Positions 43,265-52,545 of a DNA stretch of 64,000 nucleotides are shown here, in pieces. The notes beneath the pieces are model-generated. The model had not been told where the DNA came from and made no database searches. It saw only the letters and a list, made by a program, of their open reading frames with translations. The DNA is from Streptomyces filamentosus (lineage in GTDB: Bacteria; Actinomycetota; Actinomycetes; Streptomycetales; Streptomycetaceae): the NCBI RefSeq assembly GCF_014654895.1, contig NZ_BNBE01000003.1, positions 710,501 to 774,500 of the forward strand. The letters are read 5' to 3'. The translations under genes were made by a program, and so were the position numbers. Every line of letters starts with the position of its first letter. The first letter of the stretch is position 1.

Positions 43265-43747
43265 CTAACCGGCGAGCAGCTCCACCAGGCCCCGGCGGCC
43301 CAGCCGTTCCAGCTCGTCGAGGGCGGTCACGGCCCGCTCGGCCGCCTCCGGGTCGGAGGCGGCCAGACCGCTCGCCGCGAACTCGTCCTCGTCGAGCCGG
43401 AGCACCTCGCTGCCGTCCGCCGACACCCACAGGTCCAGGTCCAGGTCCTCCACCGTCACCCCGGCCGGCCCGATCACGGCCGGCCGGGTGACGTCGCAGT
43501 ACCAGCCCTTGAGGGTGCCCTCCGCCGCCCACACCTCCTTGACGGTGTACCAGCGGTCGCTCCAGTAGTGCTCCACGAAGACGTCGCCGGGCTCGAAGCG
43601 CACGAACCCGAAGTCCCGCACCCCCTCCGCCGCCCACGGCGCCCGCACCGTCAGCCGCGTCCCGGCACCGGCCACCACCTCGGCGGGGTAGCGGATCTTC
43701 AGCCGCCCCGCCTTCCACAGCGCCACCTCAACCGAGCGTCCGGACAT
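43265..43747 (-). CDS. DUF402 domain protein (FomD-like)
   Basis: 160 aa. The DUF402 fold is seen in HYWSDRWYTVKEVWAAEG, LKGWYCDVTRP (metal/phosphate-site Tyr-Cys-Asp) and the acidic strand VTVEDLDLDLWVSADG with DEDEF. Members include nucleoside di/triphosphate phosphohydrolases and FomD, which hydrolyses CMP-phosphonates. The start (ATG 43747) lies within the 3' end of the upstream GNAT gene by 20 bp, so translation is probably linked. Substrate unknown. Confidence 0.85.
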   Translation of the reverse strand: MSGRSVEVALWKAGRLKIRYPAEVVAGAGTRLTVRAPWAAEGVRDFGFVRFEPGDVFVEHYWSDRWYTVKEVWAAEGTLKGWYCDVTRPAVIGPAGVTVEDLDLDLWVSADGSEVLRLDEDEFAASGLAASDPEAAERAVTALDELERLGRRGLVELLAG

Positions 43748-44651
43748 ACCGCACCTCCGTCGCGCCGAGCTCGTAACCGAACCAGCCGTTGACCGCGAGC
43801 ATCGGCCCGTTCCCGGCGTCGTTCCCGGTGAACGCCTCCGTGCAGCCCGCCGCCCGCGCCCGGTGCAGCGAGTCGTTCTTCACCAGCTTCGCGAGGCCCC
43901 GGCCCCGGAAGCCCGGCGCGGTGCCGGTCATCCCCGAGCCGTACCGGCCGAGGCCGTCGGTCCTGGCCGCCGTGAAGGCGACCGGCACCCCCTCCGCCAC
44001 CGCGACCGTCGACAGCTCCCGGTCGAGCAGCGGATGCCCCCAGGTCGTCTCCCGCCAGTGCGCGTAGTCGTCCAGCACGGCCGCCAGGTCGCCCGGCTCG
44101 TCGGCCGTCGTCACCGCGTCCAGCTCGAACAGGGGCCGCGGGTCGTCCGCGAAGTCCGCCGCCGTGCGCAGCTCCACGCCCGGCGGCGGGTCCTGGAGGG
44201 GCGGCAGCGCGGCCGCGGTCAGGTCCAGGCGCAGGAAGCACGCCGCACGGCTCGCCGCGTATCCGTGCCGCTCGGCGAAGGACCGGTTCTCCGGGGCGTC
44301 GAGGACCCAGCTGTAGAGCGTGGTCGCGCCCCGCTCCGCCAGGTGCTCCTCGGCGGACCGCAGCAGCAGCGTGCCCGCGCCCAGACCCCGGTGGGCCGGG
44401 TCCACGAAGACGTTCACCGTGCCGCCCCCCGGCTCCGGGGACTCGTGGGCGAGGGAGACCTCGGCGGTGCCGATGATCCCGCCGTCCTCCGTCACGGCGA
44501 CCAGCGGCCGGTCCCGGGCGGCGGGACGGGCGTGCGCCCAGTCGAAGGCGGTCTGCTCGGCGGTGGCCAGCATGTAGGGGAGGGCCGCACGCCTGACGCG
44601 GGCGAAACCCCCGGCGTCCTCGGGCCGTACGTCACGGACGATGACTGTCAT
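43728..44651 (-). CDS. Two-domain GNAT acetyltransferase
   Basis: 307 aa from ATG 44651 (MTVIVRDVRPEDAGGFARVR). Two GNAT folds: the first with FVDPAHRGLGAGTLLLRSAEEHL, the second with GTAPGFRGRGLAKLVKNDSL, each bearing the R/Q-x2-G-x-G/A acetyl-CoA loop. Tandem-GNAT proteins of this length are frequent in Streptomyces and include aminoglycoside- or peptide-modifying relatives, but the substrate cannot be read here. It overlaps the DUF402 gene by 20 bp and is divergent from the GntR gene. Confidence 0.85.
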   Translation of the reverse strand: MTVIVRDVRPEDAGGFARVRRAALPYMLATAEQTAFDWAHARPAARDRPLVAVTEDGGIIGTAEVSLAHESPEPGGGTVNVFVDPAHRGLGAGTLLLRSAEEHLAERGATTLYSWVLDAPENRSFAERHGYAASRAACFLRLDLTAAALPPLQDPPPGVELRTAADFADDPRPLFELDAVTTADEPGDLAAVLDDYAHWRETTWGHPLLDRELSTVAVAEGVPVAFTAARTDGLGRYGSGMTGTAPGFRGRGLAKLVKNDSLHRARAAGCTEAFTGNDAGNGPMLAVNGWFGYELGATEVRYVRTLG

Positions 44652-44724
44652 GGGCCCGCACGCTACGGGCGGGGCCGGGCGGCCGCCTCCCATTTTCCGG
44701 TGGGGTGGGGGCAGAATCGGGCGG

Positions 44725-45102
44725 GTGACACTGACACTCGTTGTGGACCACCAGTCCACCACCGCCCCCTACGAACAGCTGCGCGCCCAGATCTCGGAGC
44801 GGGCCCGGTCGGGCAGACTCCCGGTCGGATACAAGCTGCCGACGGTCCGGGGACTCGCGGAGCAGCTGGGGCTCGCCGCGAACACGGTCGCCAAGGCGTA
44901 CAAGGCCCTGGAAGCCGACGGGGTCATCGAGACCCGGGGCCGGCACGGCACCTTCGTCGCGGCGGCCGGCGACGCCGCCAGCCGCCGGGCCGCCTCCGCC
45001 GCCGCCCAGTACGCGGAGGAGGCGTACCGTCTGGGCCTCACCCGGGACGAGGCCGAGGCCGCCGTACGGGACGCGCTGCGGGCCGCGTACGACTCCGAGT
45101 GA
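44725..45102 (+). CDS. Short GntR-family regulator (YtrA type)
   Basis: 125 aa from GTG 44725. The winged helix is TAPYEQLRAQISERARSG, LPVGYKLPTVRGLAEQLGLA, NTVAKAYKALEADGVIETRG with the wing RGRHGTFVA; only a 40-residue helical tail follows (QYAEEAYRLGLTRDEAEAAV), typical of the YtrA subfamily without an effector domain. Such proteins often control adjacent transporters, but none is adjacent here. Possibly regulates the divergent GNAT/DUF402 pair. Confidence 0.88.
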   Translation: MTLTLVVDHQSTTAPYEQLRAQISERARSGRLPVGYKLPTVRGLAEQLGLAANTVAKAYKALEADGVIETRGRHGTFVAAAGDAASRRAASAAAQYAEEAYRLGLTRDEAEAAVRDALRAAYDSE

Positions 45103-45177
45103 CGCACGCGCGGCCCGCCGGGAGCCGGTGATCCGGCGGGTCGCGCCCTCACCGGCGGGAGCCCGGGGCGCATCCCC

Positions 45178-46287
<1,110 letters not shown>

Positions 46288-46359
46288 GCCGCCATGATCC
46301 GGCAACGGCCCCGGCGGCGCACGGGTTTTTGTCCCCGTGCGGGCCGGGCCCGCACGGGC

Positions 46360-47160
46360 TCAGATCCAGTGCCCCCGCAGCGCGCCGCGGGCCCGCCGGA
46401 CGAGCGCGTACCCCTTCGTCAGGGTCCGGTCGGCGGCGAAGTCCCGCCCGAGGGCGCGTCCTTCGAGGAGCCGGACGAAGCCGGCGGGCGTGGTGGAGCG
46501 GCGGACGGTCACCCGCTCCAGGGCGTACGGCCCCTGGCGGCGGCGGGCCGGCGCGTTGCCGACCGCGAGGGCCTGGGCGAAGCCCGCCTCCCGCACGGCG
46601 GTCCGCACCCGCCGGCTGGAGTAGCCGTACGGGTAGGCGAAGGAGTCCGGTGCGGTGCCGAGCTCCTCGCCGACGAGCTCCCGGCAGCGCAGCGCCTCGA
46701 ACCGCAGCCGCCGCGCGTCGAGCTGGTCCAGCTGCGGGTGGCTGTGGCTGTGCCCGCCGATCTCGCTGCCGGCGGCGGCCAGTTCGCGCACCTGCCCCCA
46801 GGTGAGCATGGTGTCGAGGGCGCCCCCGGTGGCGTGCCGGCCGGGCAGCCAGCCGCTGGTGACGAAGACCGTGCTCACGAAGGAGTGCCGGGCGAGCACC
46901 GGCAGGGCGTACCGGTGCACGCCCTCGTACCCGTCGTCGAAGGTGACGAGCACCGGCCGGTCGGGCAGTCCGGTCCCGGTCCGCCAGGCGGCGGCGAGCC
47001 CGGCGGCGGTGACCGGCGTGAAGCCCCGCTCGGCCACCGCGTCCATCTGCGCGGCGAAGGCCCCGGGCGTCACGGAGAGCGCGAGCGTCGCGGGCGCGGG
47101 GTCGGGCGAGACCGCGTGGTACATGAGGATCGGCACGGCCGCGCCGGACGCCCCGGTCAC
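46360..47160 (-). CDS. Polysaccharide deacetylase (NodB fold)
   Basis: 266 aa from GTG 47160, overlapping the stop of the glycosyltransferase upstream (GTGA). PILMYHAVSPDP starts the fold; LVTFDDGYEGVHRYALPVL carries the catalytic Asp-Asp and GGHSHSHPQLDQL the His-x3-His metal site; FAYPYGYSSRRVR is motif 3. No signal peptide, so it may work inside or leave by another route. It probably de-N-acetylates a glycan made by the two GT2 enzymes in the same operon. Confidence 0.9.
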   Translation of the reverse strand: MTGASGAAVPILMYHAVSPDPAPATLALSVTPGAFAAQMDAVAERGFTPVTAAGLAAAWRTGTGLPDRPVLVTFDDGYEGVHRYALPVLARHSFVSTVFVTSGWLPGRHATGGALDTMLTWGQVRELAAAGSEIGGHSHSHPQLDQLDARRLRFEALRCRELVGEELGTAPDSFAYPYGYSSRRVRTAVREAGFAQALAVGNAPARRRQGPYALERVTVRRSTTPAGFVRLLEGRALGRDFAADRTLTKGYALVRRARGALRGHWI

Positions 47161-48410
47161 GCGCTCGCCCCCTCGGCCGGCACGGACGGCTTCCGCGGCA
47201 CGGGTACGGCCTTCGGTCCGGGTACGGCCTCCGGCTCTGGTACGGCCTTCGGCTCGGGTACGGCCTTCGGTCGGGGTACGGCCTCCGGCTCGGGGAGGCT
47301 TCCCGGTCCGGGAAGGTCCTTCGGCTCGGGCGTCTCCTCCGGTCCGGGTGTGTCCTCCGGTCCGGATACGGCCGCCGGTCCGGGTGCGTCCTCCGGCTCG
47401 GACACGGCCTCCGGTGTGATCGGGCCCCAGGAGAAGGCGGGGGAGGTGCCGCGGCGGGCGCGGAGGGTGCCGACGGCGTAGCCGCCGGCGGCGAGCGCCA
47501 CGCCCGTGACGATGGCCCCGGCCCGTCCGGCGCCGCCCGGACGGCCGAGCAGCGCGTCCCGCAGCCCGCGCAGCACCCCGGCGGGCAGCACCCGGCCGGT
47601 GTACCGCCGCTCGGACTCCAGGCCCTTGCCCGCGCCGACGCTCTGGGCGACGAGGGCCTTGGACAGCCCCTCGGCGTAGACCCGGGTGCGGAAGTAGGCG
47701 AAGCGCTCGCGGACGGCGGGCACCTTGTGGTGGATGACGGCCCGGTCGTCGATGAGCAGGACGGCGTCCGGCACCGCGTTCGCGAGCCGGATGCACAGCT
47801 CGGTCTCCTCGCAGCCGAGCGGGCGGCGGTCGCCGTCCCGGCCGATGCCGGTGGCGAAGCCGCCCGCCGCGTCGAAGGCGGTGCGCCGGAAGGAGGCGTT
47901 GCCGCCGAGGACGTTGCGCACCCGCGCCCGGCCCGGGGGCAGCCCCCGGTAGGTGCAGCCGACGACCCAGTCGAACTCCTCGGGGAACCAGGGGGGCCGG
48001 CGGCCGGAGGCCCAGGAGGGCAGGGTGCGCCCGCCGACGGCGACGACCCGGGGGTCGTCGTATCCGGCGGCGAGGTGGTGGAGCCAGTCGTGCTCGGCCA
48101 CGGCGTCGTCGTCGAGGAAGGCGACGAACGCGCCCCGGGCGGCGGCGATCCCGGTGTTGCGGCCGGCGGAGAGGCCGCGGGGGCCCGCGTTGGCGAGGAC
48201 CCGCACCTCGCCGCGGGCGCGCTCCTCCGCGTACTCCCGGGCGAGCCGGTCCAGGAGCCGCGCGTGGTGGTCGACGACGAGCAGGACCTCCAGCGGCGGC
48301 AGCGACTGGGCCCGGACGGAGCGGACGGCGGCGAGGATGTCCCCCCACCGCTCCTCCGTGTAGACGCAGATCACCACCGAGAAGCGGGGCGGGGCGGTGC
48401 GGTCGCTCAA
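47157..48410 (-). CDS. Family 2 glycosyltransferase with Pro-rich repeat tail
   Basis: 417 aa from TTG 48410, which overlaps the upstream stop (TTGA) and has GGGGAGAGG nearby. GT-A motifs: FSVVICVYTEERWGDILAAV, LSAGRNTGIAAARGAFVAFL followed by DDDAVAEHDW (DxD-type site), and GCEETELCIRL. One hydrophobic segment near 300-315 may anchor it. The tail (about 333-403) consists of hexapeptide-like Pro repeats such as PEPKAVPEPEAVPGPK, encoded by 18-bp tandem repeats. Likely makes a surface polysaccharide with its neighbours. Confidence 0.87.
   Translation of the reverse strand: MSDRTAPPRFSVVICVYTEERWGDILAAVRSVRAQSLPPLEVLLVVDHHARLLDRLAREYAEERARGEVRVLANAGPRGLSAGRNTGIAAARGAFVAFLDDDAVAEHDWLHHLAAGYDDPRVVAVGGRTLPSWASGRRPPWFPEEFDWVVGCTYRGLPPGRARVRNVLGGNASFRRTAFDAAGGFATGIGRDGDRRPLGCEETELCIRLANAVPDAVLLIDDRAVIHHKVPAVRERFAYFRTRVYAEGLSKALVAQSVGAGKGLESERRYTGRVLPAGVLRGLRDALLGRPGGAGRAGAIVTGVALAAGGYAVGTLRARRGTSPAFSWGPITPEAVSEPEDAPGPAAVSGPEDTPGPEETPEPKDLPGPGSLPEPEAVPRPKAVPEPKAVPEPEAVPGPKAVPVPRKPSVPAEGASA
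47203..47412. repeat. 18-bp tandem repeats inside the GT2 gene
   Basis: About a dozen units of the form GGTACGGCCT(T/C)CGG(C/T)(T/C)CG(G), each encoding six residues of the Pro/Glu/Lys/Ala/Val tail. Unit boundaries are regular at the 5' side of the plus strand and more diverged toward 47400. Confidence 0.85.
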
Positions 48411-49267
48411 GACGCCTCTCCCCGGGGTGCGCCGACCGGCAGGACGGCGGGGCGGCGGGCGGCCCGGGCTGCCTTGGGGACGCGCTTCTCGCGGAGGATC
48501 ACCTTGAGGACGCGGATGCCGTCGCGCACCGCGTTGAGGTTGCTGACGCCGTGGATGCGCAGGTACTCGTGGCTCGGGACCTCCTGCACCTTGAGCCCGG
48601 CCTTGACCACTCGGATGTTGATGAGGGTCTCGATCTCGAAGCCCGTGCAGTCGAGGGCGATCTTGTCGAGGCAGTGCCGCCAGAAGGCGTTGTAGCCGTA
48701 GCAGAGGTCGGTGTAGCGGGCGCCGAACTTCCGGTTGACCAGGGTGCACAGGGCCCAGTTGCCGAGCCGGCGGATGCCGGTCATGTCGTCGGTGCCGCCG
48801 CCGTTGGCGAAGCGCGATCCCTTGGCGAAGTCGGCGCCGCCGACGAGGGCGGAGACGTAGGAGACGATCTCCTGGCCGTCGGCCGAGCCGTCGGCGTCGA
48901 CCATCACGATGATGTCCCCGGTGCAGGCGGCGAAGCCGCTGATCAGGGCGTCTCCCTTGCCCTTGCCGACCTGTTTGACGACCTTGACGTCCGGCCACAG
49001 TCCGCGGGCGACCTCGATGGTGTCGTCGGTCGAATTTCCGTCGACGAGGACGACTTCATGAATCCATTCCGGCAGTGTCTTGAACACGTACGGAAGATTT
49101 TCCGCCTCGTTCATCGCGGGAATGACGACACTCACCGGGGGAGTGATCGCCAGATGGGAGGTGATGGCCCGGTAGTGCGTCGCTATTCGGCTCGGCGTCC
49201 TGTTCTGCATTCGACTCGGCCCGGTGTTTTCTCGGCCCGTGGCGGCCGGGTGCAGAAACGAGCTCAT
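48407..49267 (-). CDS. Family 2 glycosyltransferase (dolichol-phosphate-mannose synthase-like)
   Basis: 286 aa from ATG 49267, with GAGGGAGA 9 nt upstream. VSVVIPAMNEAENLPYVFKT starts the GT-A fold; VVLVDGNSTDDTIEVA and VMVDADGSADGQE carry the nucleotide and DxD metal sites; FAKGSRFANGGGTDDMTGIR and CYGYNAFWRHCLD are typical of DPM1/Ppm-like or undecaprenyl-phosphate transferases. It has no C-terminal membrane helices. It is the first gene of a three-gene coupled operon (this GT2, second GT2, NodB deacetylase). Confidence 0.9.
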   Translation of the reverse strand: MSSFLHPAATGRENTGPSRMQNRTPSRIATHYRAITSHLAITPPVSVVIPAMNEAENLPYVFKTLPEWIHEVVLVDGNSTDDTIEVARGLWPDVKVVKQVGKGKGDALISGFAACTGDIIVMVDADGSADGQEIVSYVSALVGGADFAKGSRFANGGGTDDMTGIRRLGNWALCTLVNRKFGARYTDLCYGYNAFWRHCLDKIALDCTGFEIETLINIRVVKAGLKVQEVPSHEYLRIHGVSNLNAVRDGIRVLKVILREKRVPKAARAARRPAVLPVGAPRGEAS

Positions 49268-50003
49268 GGGTCGGTCTCCCTCTCGTCCGGTGGGCCGCCA
49301 TTCCTGGGCGGCCCCATCGTGTGTCCGGTGCGAAAGGGGGGTTCTCGCCGTTCCCACACGTGATCAAACTCCGTGCGAGAACGGTGAGTTGGCATGACTG
49401 GCCGCGCGGTACCCGTGACCCGGGACGCCGATCGGCGCACCGGGCACGGCACCCCCCTACCGCGCCCCGCGCCGGACCTCCGCGACGCCGGCGCTCTCCC
49501 CGGAGCGCTGTGCCGATGGACCGATGCGGGTGAGATGTACGACGGTATTGATGAATGGGACTGTATGGCAAGTCCCGCTCGTACGGCCCGGGTTCCGGCA
49601 CTTTGGCGCACGATCAGCGCTTGTAGCTGGCCGTTCCCGATCGGATTTGATCAATCCGTTTCTTCCCGTCACCCCCGTGGGGGCGGTGTGACCCGGCGTT
49701 CTCCTGTGCGGAATCGAGTGCTTTCGTCGCGGTCCCGTCCGGTCGCGGATCCGGCCTCGGGTCCGGTCGCGGAGCCGGCCGTGGGGCCGGTCGCGGACGG
49801 GTCGCGGGGCCGTCCGCGGGGTCGTTCGTGGGCTGGTCCGTGAAGGAGGGCGGGGGCCTCCGGTCGCTCAGTTGTCCGTAAAGGGACGGTTCCTGAGTGA
49901 TGTTCACTCACTCTCCAGGGTCAGTTTTGACATGAACACTTCCGGAGCGGCCGATCCGATGCTACTTCCTGGTAGCGCAGAGATCCTGCTACAGGGAGGT
50001 TCC
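49268..50003. other. 736-bp divergent intergenic region
   Basis: No gene is supported. A possible leftward promoter is TTGCCA (49571-49566) with TACCGT (49547-49542) at 18-bp spacing. An inverted repeat CGGATT/AATCCG lies at 49642-49658 in an AT-richer patch. From 49730 to 49830 there are irregular GGTCGCGG/GCCGG repeats. TTGACA at 49927-49932 may be a -35 element for the esterase. The TGAGTGA operator-like site is listed separately. Confidence 0.45.
49894..49910. promoter_or_regulatory. 17-bp inverted repeat, operator-like
   Basis: TGAGTGATGTTCACTCA: 7-bp perfect arms around TGT, 94 bp before the esterase start and just upstream of a TTGACA hexamer. The form resembles TetR/FadR-type operators. 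No regulator gene of that kind is adjacent. Confidence 0.55.
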
Positions 50004-50810
50004 ATGAAACTGTCGCGATGCGCGGCCTTCGCTTCCTCGCTCCTGCTCGGTGCCGTCCTCGCCCTGACCGGGGCGGGCGCGGCCCAGGCGGCCGAAACCG
50101 CCGCCCTCGACTACGTGGCCCTCGGCGACTCGTACTCCTCCGGCGTCGGCGCCGGCAGCTACGACAGCGCCAGCGGCGACTGCAAGCGCTCCACCAAGGC
50201 GTACCCCCGCCTGTGGGCCAACGCCAACGCCCCCTCGTCCTTCTCCTTCACGGCCTGCTCCGGCGCGGTCACCACTGACGTCACCACCAAGCAGCTCGGC
50301 CCGCTCTCCTCCGCCACCGACCTGGTGTCGATCACCATCGGCGGCAACGACGCGGGCTTCGCCGACGTCATGACGACCTGTGTGCTCCAGTCGGAGAGCA
50401 CGTGCGTCAACCGGGTGAACCAGGCCAAGGGGTACGTCGACTCGACGCTGCCCGCCCGGCTCGACGCGGTCTACAACGCCATCCGCGCCAAGGCCCCGTC
50501 CGCCCGGGTCGTCGTCCTCGGCTACCCGCGCTTCTACCAGCTGAACGGCACCTGCGTCGCCGGCCTCAGCGAGACCGAGCGGTCGGCCATCAACGGAGCC
50601 TCCGACCACCTCAACGCCGCCCTCGCCAAGCGCGCCGCCGACCACGGCTTCGCGTTCTCCAGCGTCGTCCCCGGCTTCACCGGACACGAGATCTGCTCCG
50701 GCTCGGCCTGGCTGCACAGCGTCAACTGGCTCAACATCGGCGAGTCCTACCACCCCACGGCCGCCGGCCAGTCGGGCGGCTACCTGCCCGCCTTCAGGAA
50801 CGCGGCGTAG
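50004..50810 (+). CDS. Secreted SGNH/GDSL esterase
   Basis: 268 aa; ATG follows AGGGAGGT. Signal peptide ends AAQAAE. Block I ALGDSYSSG (nucleophile Ser), oxyanion residues in TDLVSITIGGNDAGF, and block V SYHPTAAGQSGGYLPAF with the catalytic His identify the family. Cys pairs (SGDCK/TACSG, TTCVLQSESTCV, GTCVAG/EICSG) match Streptomyces extracellular lipase/esterases of this size. Hydrolyses acyl esters outside the cell. The 3' end overlaps the opposing pseudokinase gene by 17 bp. Confidence 0.93.
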   Translation: MKLSRCAAFASSLLLGAVLALTGAGAAQAAETAALDYVALGDSYSSGVGAGSYDSASGDCKRSTKAYPRLWANANAPSSFSFTACSGAVTTDVTTKQLGPLSSATDLVSITIGGNDAGFADVMTTCVLQSESTCVNRVNQAKGYVDSTLPARLDAVYNAIRAKAPSARVVVLGYPRFYQLNGTCVAGLSETERSAINGASDHLNAALAKRAADHGFAFSSVVPGFTGHEICSGSAWLHSVNWLNIGESYHPTAAGQSGGYLPAFRNAA

Positions 50811-51834
50811 CGGCGGCTCCCCCGTCCGCCGCACCCGCACCACCCGCACCAGGGGCGCCGGGAACGGCCGGAGCGGTGCTCGACGCACCTCCTCCGCCCG
50901 GACCGGCGCCCGGACCCTCGTCCCTGACGGCCTGCCAGACCAGCGCCCCCACGATCACCAGGAGCCCGGCGATCCCGGCGGCGACCACCGCGCCCCGGCG
51001 CGGCCCCCGCCGCTCCCCGTCCGCGCGCTCCTCCCCGCGCGCCCCCCGATCCTCCGTACGCCCCCCGCGCACACCGCCCGGGCCGTCGTGCTCCCGGTCC
51101 TCCGTGCGCGCCGCAGGGCGCTCCGGTCCGCCCCCGGCCACAGAGCCCTCGCGGGGCCGCTCCCCGGCCCCGGCCACCCGCTCCAGCTCCCGCACCGCCC
51201 CGGCCCGCACCTCCGCGTCCGGATCGGCCAGCCCCCCGGCCGCCCGGGCCAGCGGCCCCGAGCGCGGATCGGCCACCACGGCGCCGAGCAGCGCGCCCAG
51301 CGACCGCAGGTCCTCCCGCGGCCCCGGCGGCGGCGCGTCCGGCGCGTCGCCCGGCGCGGAGGTCCCGGTGGCCACGCCCGTGACCACCACCCGTCCGTCG
51401 TTCGCCAGCAGCACCCGGTCCGGCCCGAGCCCGCGGTAGGGGACCCCGGCCTCCCGGGCCGCCCGCAGCGCCGCCAGCACCCCGAGCGCGACCCGCGCCG
51501 CCTCCCGGTCCGGCAGCGGCCCGCCGGCCTCCAGGGTCTCCGCCAGCGTCAGCCCGCGCACCAGCTCCATCACGATCCACGGCCGGCCCCGCTCCACGAC
51601 CACGTCGTACACCGCGGCCACGCCCGGCCCGGAGATCGCCTCCGCCGCCCGCGCCTCGCGCTCGACCCGCGCGTACAGCAGCCGCTCCGCCTCCTCGGGG
51701 GTCCCCGGCGGGGCGTGCACCTCCTTGACGGCCACCTCGCGGCCGAGCGCCTCGTCCCGGGCGCGCCAGACGATCCCCGCCGCGCCCTCCGCGAGGGCGT
51801 CGAGCAGCCGGTAACGGCCCGCGATCAGCGTCAT
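50794..51834 (-). CDS. Membrane-anchored protein pseudokinase (Ser/Thr kinase fold)
   Basis: 346 aa from ATG 51834. MTLIAGRYRLLDALAEGAAG begins a PknB-type kinase domain; Lys37 (REVAVKEV) is kept, but the glycine loop is EGAAGIV, the HRD position is YRG (133-135), KPxN becomes GPDR (137-140) and DFG is GVA (153-155). Both catalytic and Mg-binding Asp are therefore missing. A charged linker (about 225-283) leads to one transmembrane helix (AVVAAGIAGLLVIVGALVW) and a short Gly/Ala-rich outer tail. Probably a regulatory ATP- or ligand-sensing scaffold; partner unknown. Confidence 0.85.
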   Translation of the reverse strand: MTLIAGRYRLLDALAEGAAGIVWRARDEALGREVAVKEVHAPPGTPEEAERLLYARVEREARAAEAISGPGVAAVYDVVVERGRPWIVMELVRGLTLAETLEAGGPLPDREAARVALGVLAALRAAREAGVPYRGLGPDRVLLANDGRVVVTGVATGTSAPGDAPDAPPPGPREDLRSLGALLGAVVADPRSGPLARAAGGLADPDAEVRAGAVRELERVAGAGERPREGSVAGGGPERPAARTEDREHDGPGGVRGGRTEDRGARGEERADGERRGPRRGAVVAAGIAGLLVIVGALVWQAVRDEGPGAGPGGGGASSTAPAVPGAPGAGGAGAADGGAAATPRS

Positions 51835-52130
51835 GGCCCCACGGTAGCCGCGCCCCCGCCGGGTGGCGACCCGCCCGGACGGCCCTCGGTGTCGTAGATC
51901 ACACCGGATCGGGGGCCTCGGGCGGCGGGCCGGGTTGCAGGATGGTTCGTGACGGTTCGGCAGGTGTTCGAACCCTGTCCAAGTCGCCCTGGAATCGGCC
52001 GGATTCGTAGAGTGACCGTCAACCCCCGTACGGGTGCAGTGAATCCCGTCGGCGGGATACACGCGTGTCACTGTGGGGCGATAGGGTTAACCTGCCCGGG
52101 CCGGGTGCCCTCGTACGGGTGGGGAGTGAC

Positions 52131-52403
52131 ATGGAACAGATAACGATGCGGAGCAGGCCGCGTGTGCCTGCCATCACCTGCGGGAGCAGCGCGACCAGTT
52201 CGCGCCTCGACCGCCATCTCGCGGTGCTCGGCGGACCCGCCGTGCCCCAGCGCGAGGTGGCGGAGGCGACGCTGCTCATGCGGGAACTGACGACCCGTCG
52301 CCACGAGGCGCCGGCCCAGGAGCGGCACACCGGCCGTGCCCGGGTCTCGCTCTTCGCCCCGCTCCGCCGCCTGCGCCGCACCCTCTTCGGCGCCCACCAC
52401 TAG
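52131..52403 (+). CDS. Small conserved hypothetical protein
   Basis: 90 aa from ATG 52131 with GGGGAGTGAC directly upstream. The sequence (MEQITMRSRPRVPAITCG, SRLDRHLAVLGGPAVPQREV, TLLMRELTTRRH) is regular, basic and probably helical, ending in an Arg-rich segment (PLRRLRRTLFGAHH). No signal peptide or known domain. I have the impression of a conserved Streptomyces protein but cannot name the family. A hairpin terminator follows 90 bp after its stop. Confidence 0.65.
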   Translation: MEQITMRSRPRVPAITCGSSATSSRLDRHLAVLGGPAVPQREVAEATLLMRELTTRRHEAPAQERHTGRARVSLFAPLRRLRRTLFGAHH

Positions 52404-52493
52404 GTCCGCACCCCGCGCGCCGGAGCGCCGGATCCGCGTACCCGACGCGACCCGCCCGCCCCGGCCCGCCACCCGTACCCACCCGCACGCCGA

Positions 52494-52527
52494 GAGCGCC
52501 GGACGCGTCCCCGCCCGTCCGGCGCTC
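52494..52527. terminator. Hairpin between convergent genes
   Basis: Arms 52494-52505 and 52516-52527 (12 bp, perfect) with a 10-nt loop, between the 90-aa protein gene and the leftward CoA-transferase gene. Confidence 0.7.
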
Positions 52528-52545
52528 CGTCGTACCCGCCCCCGC

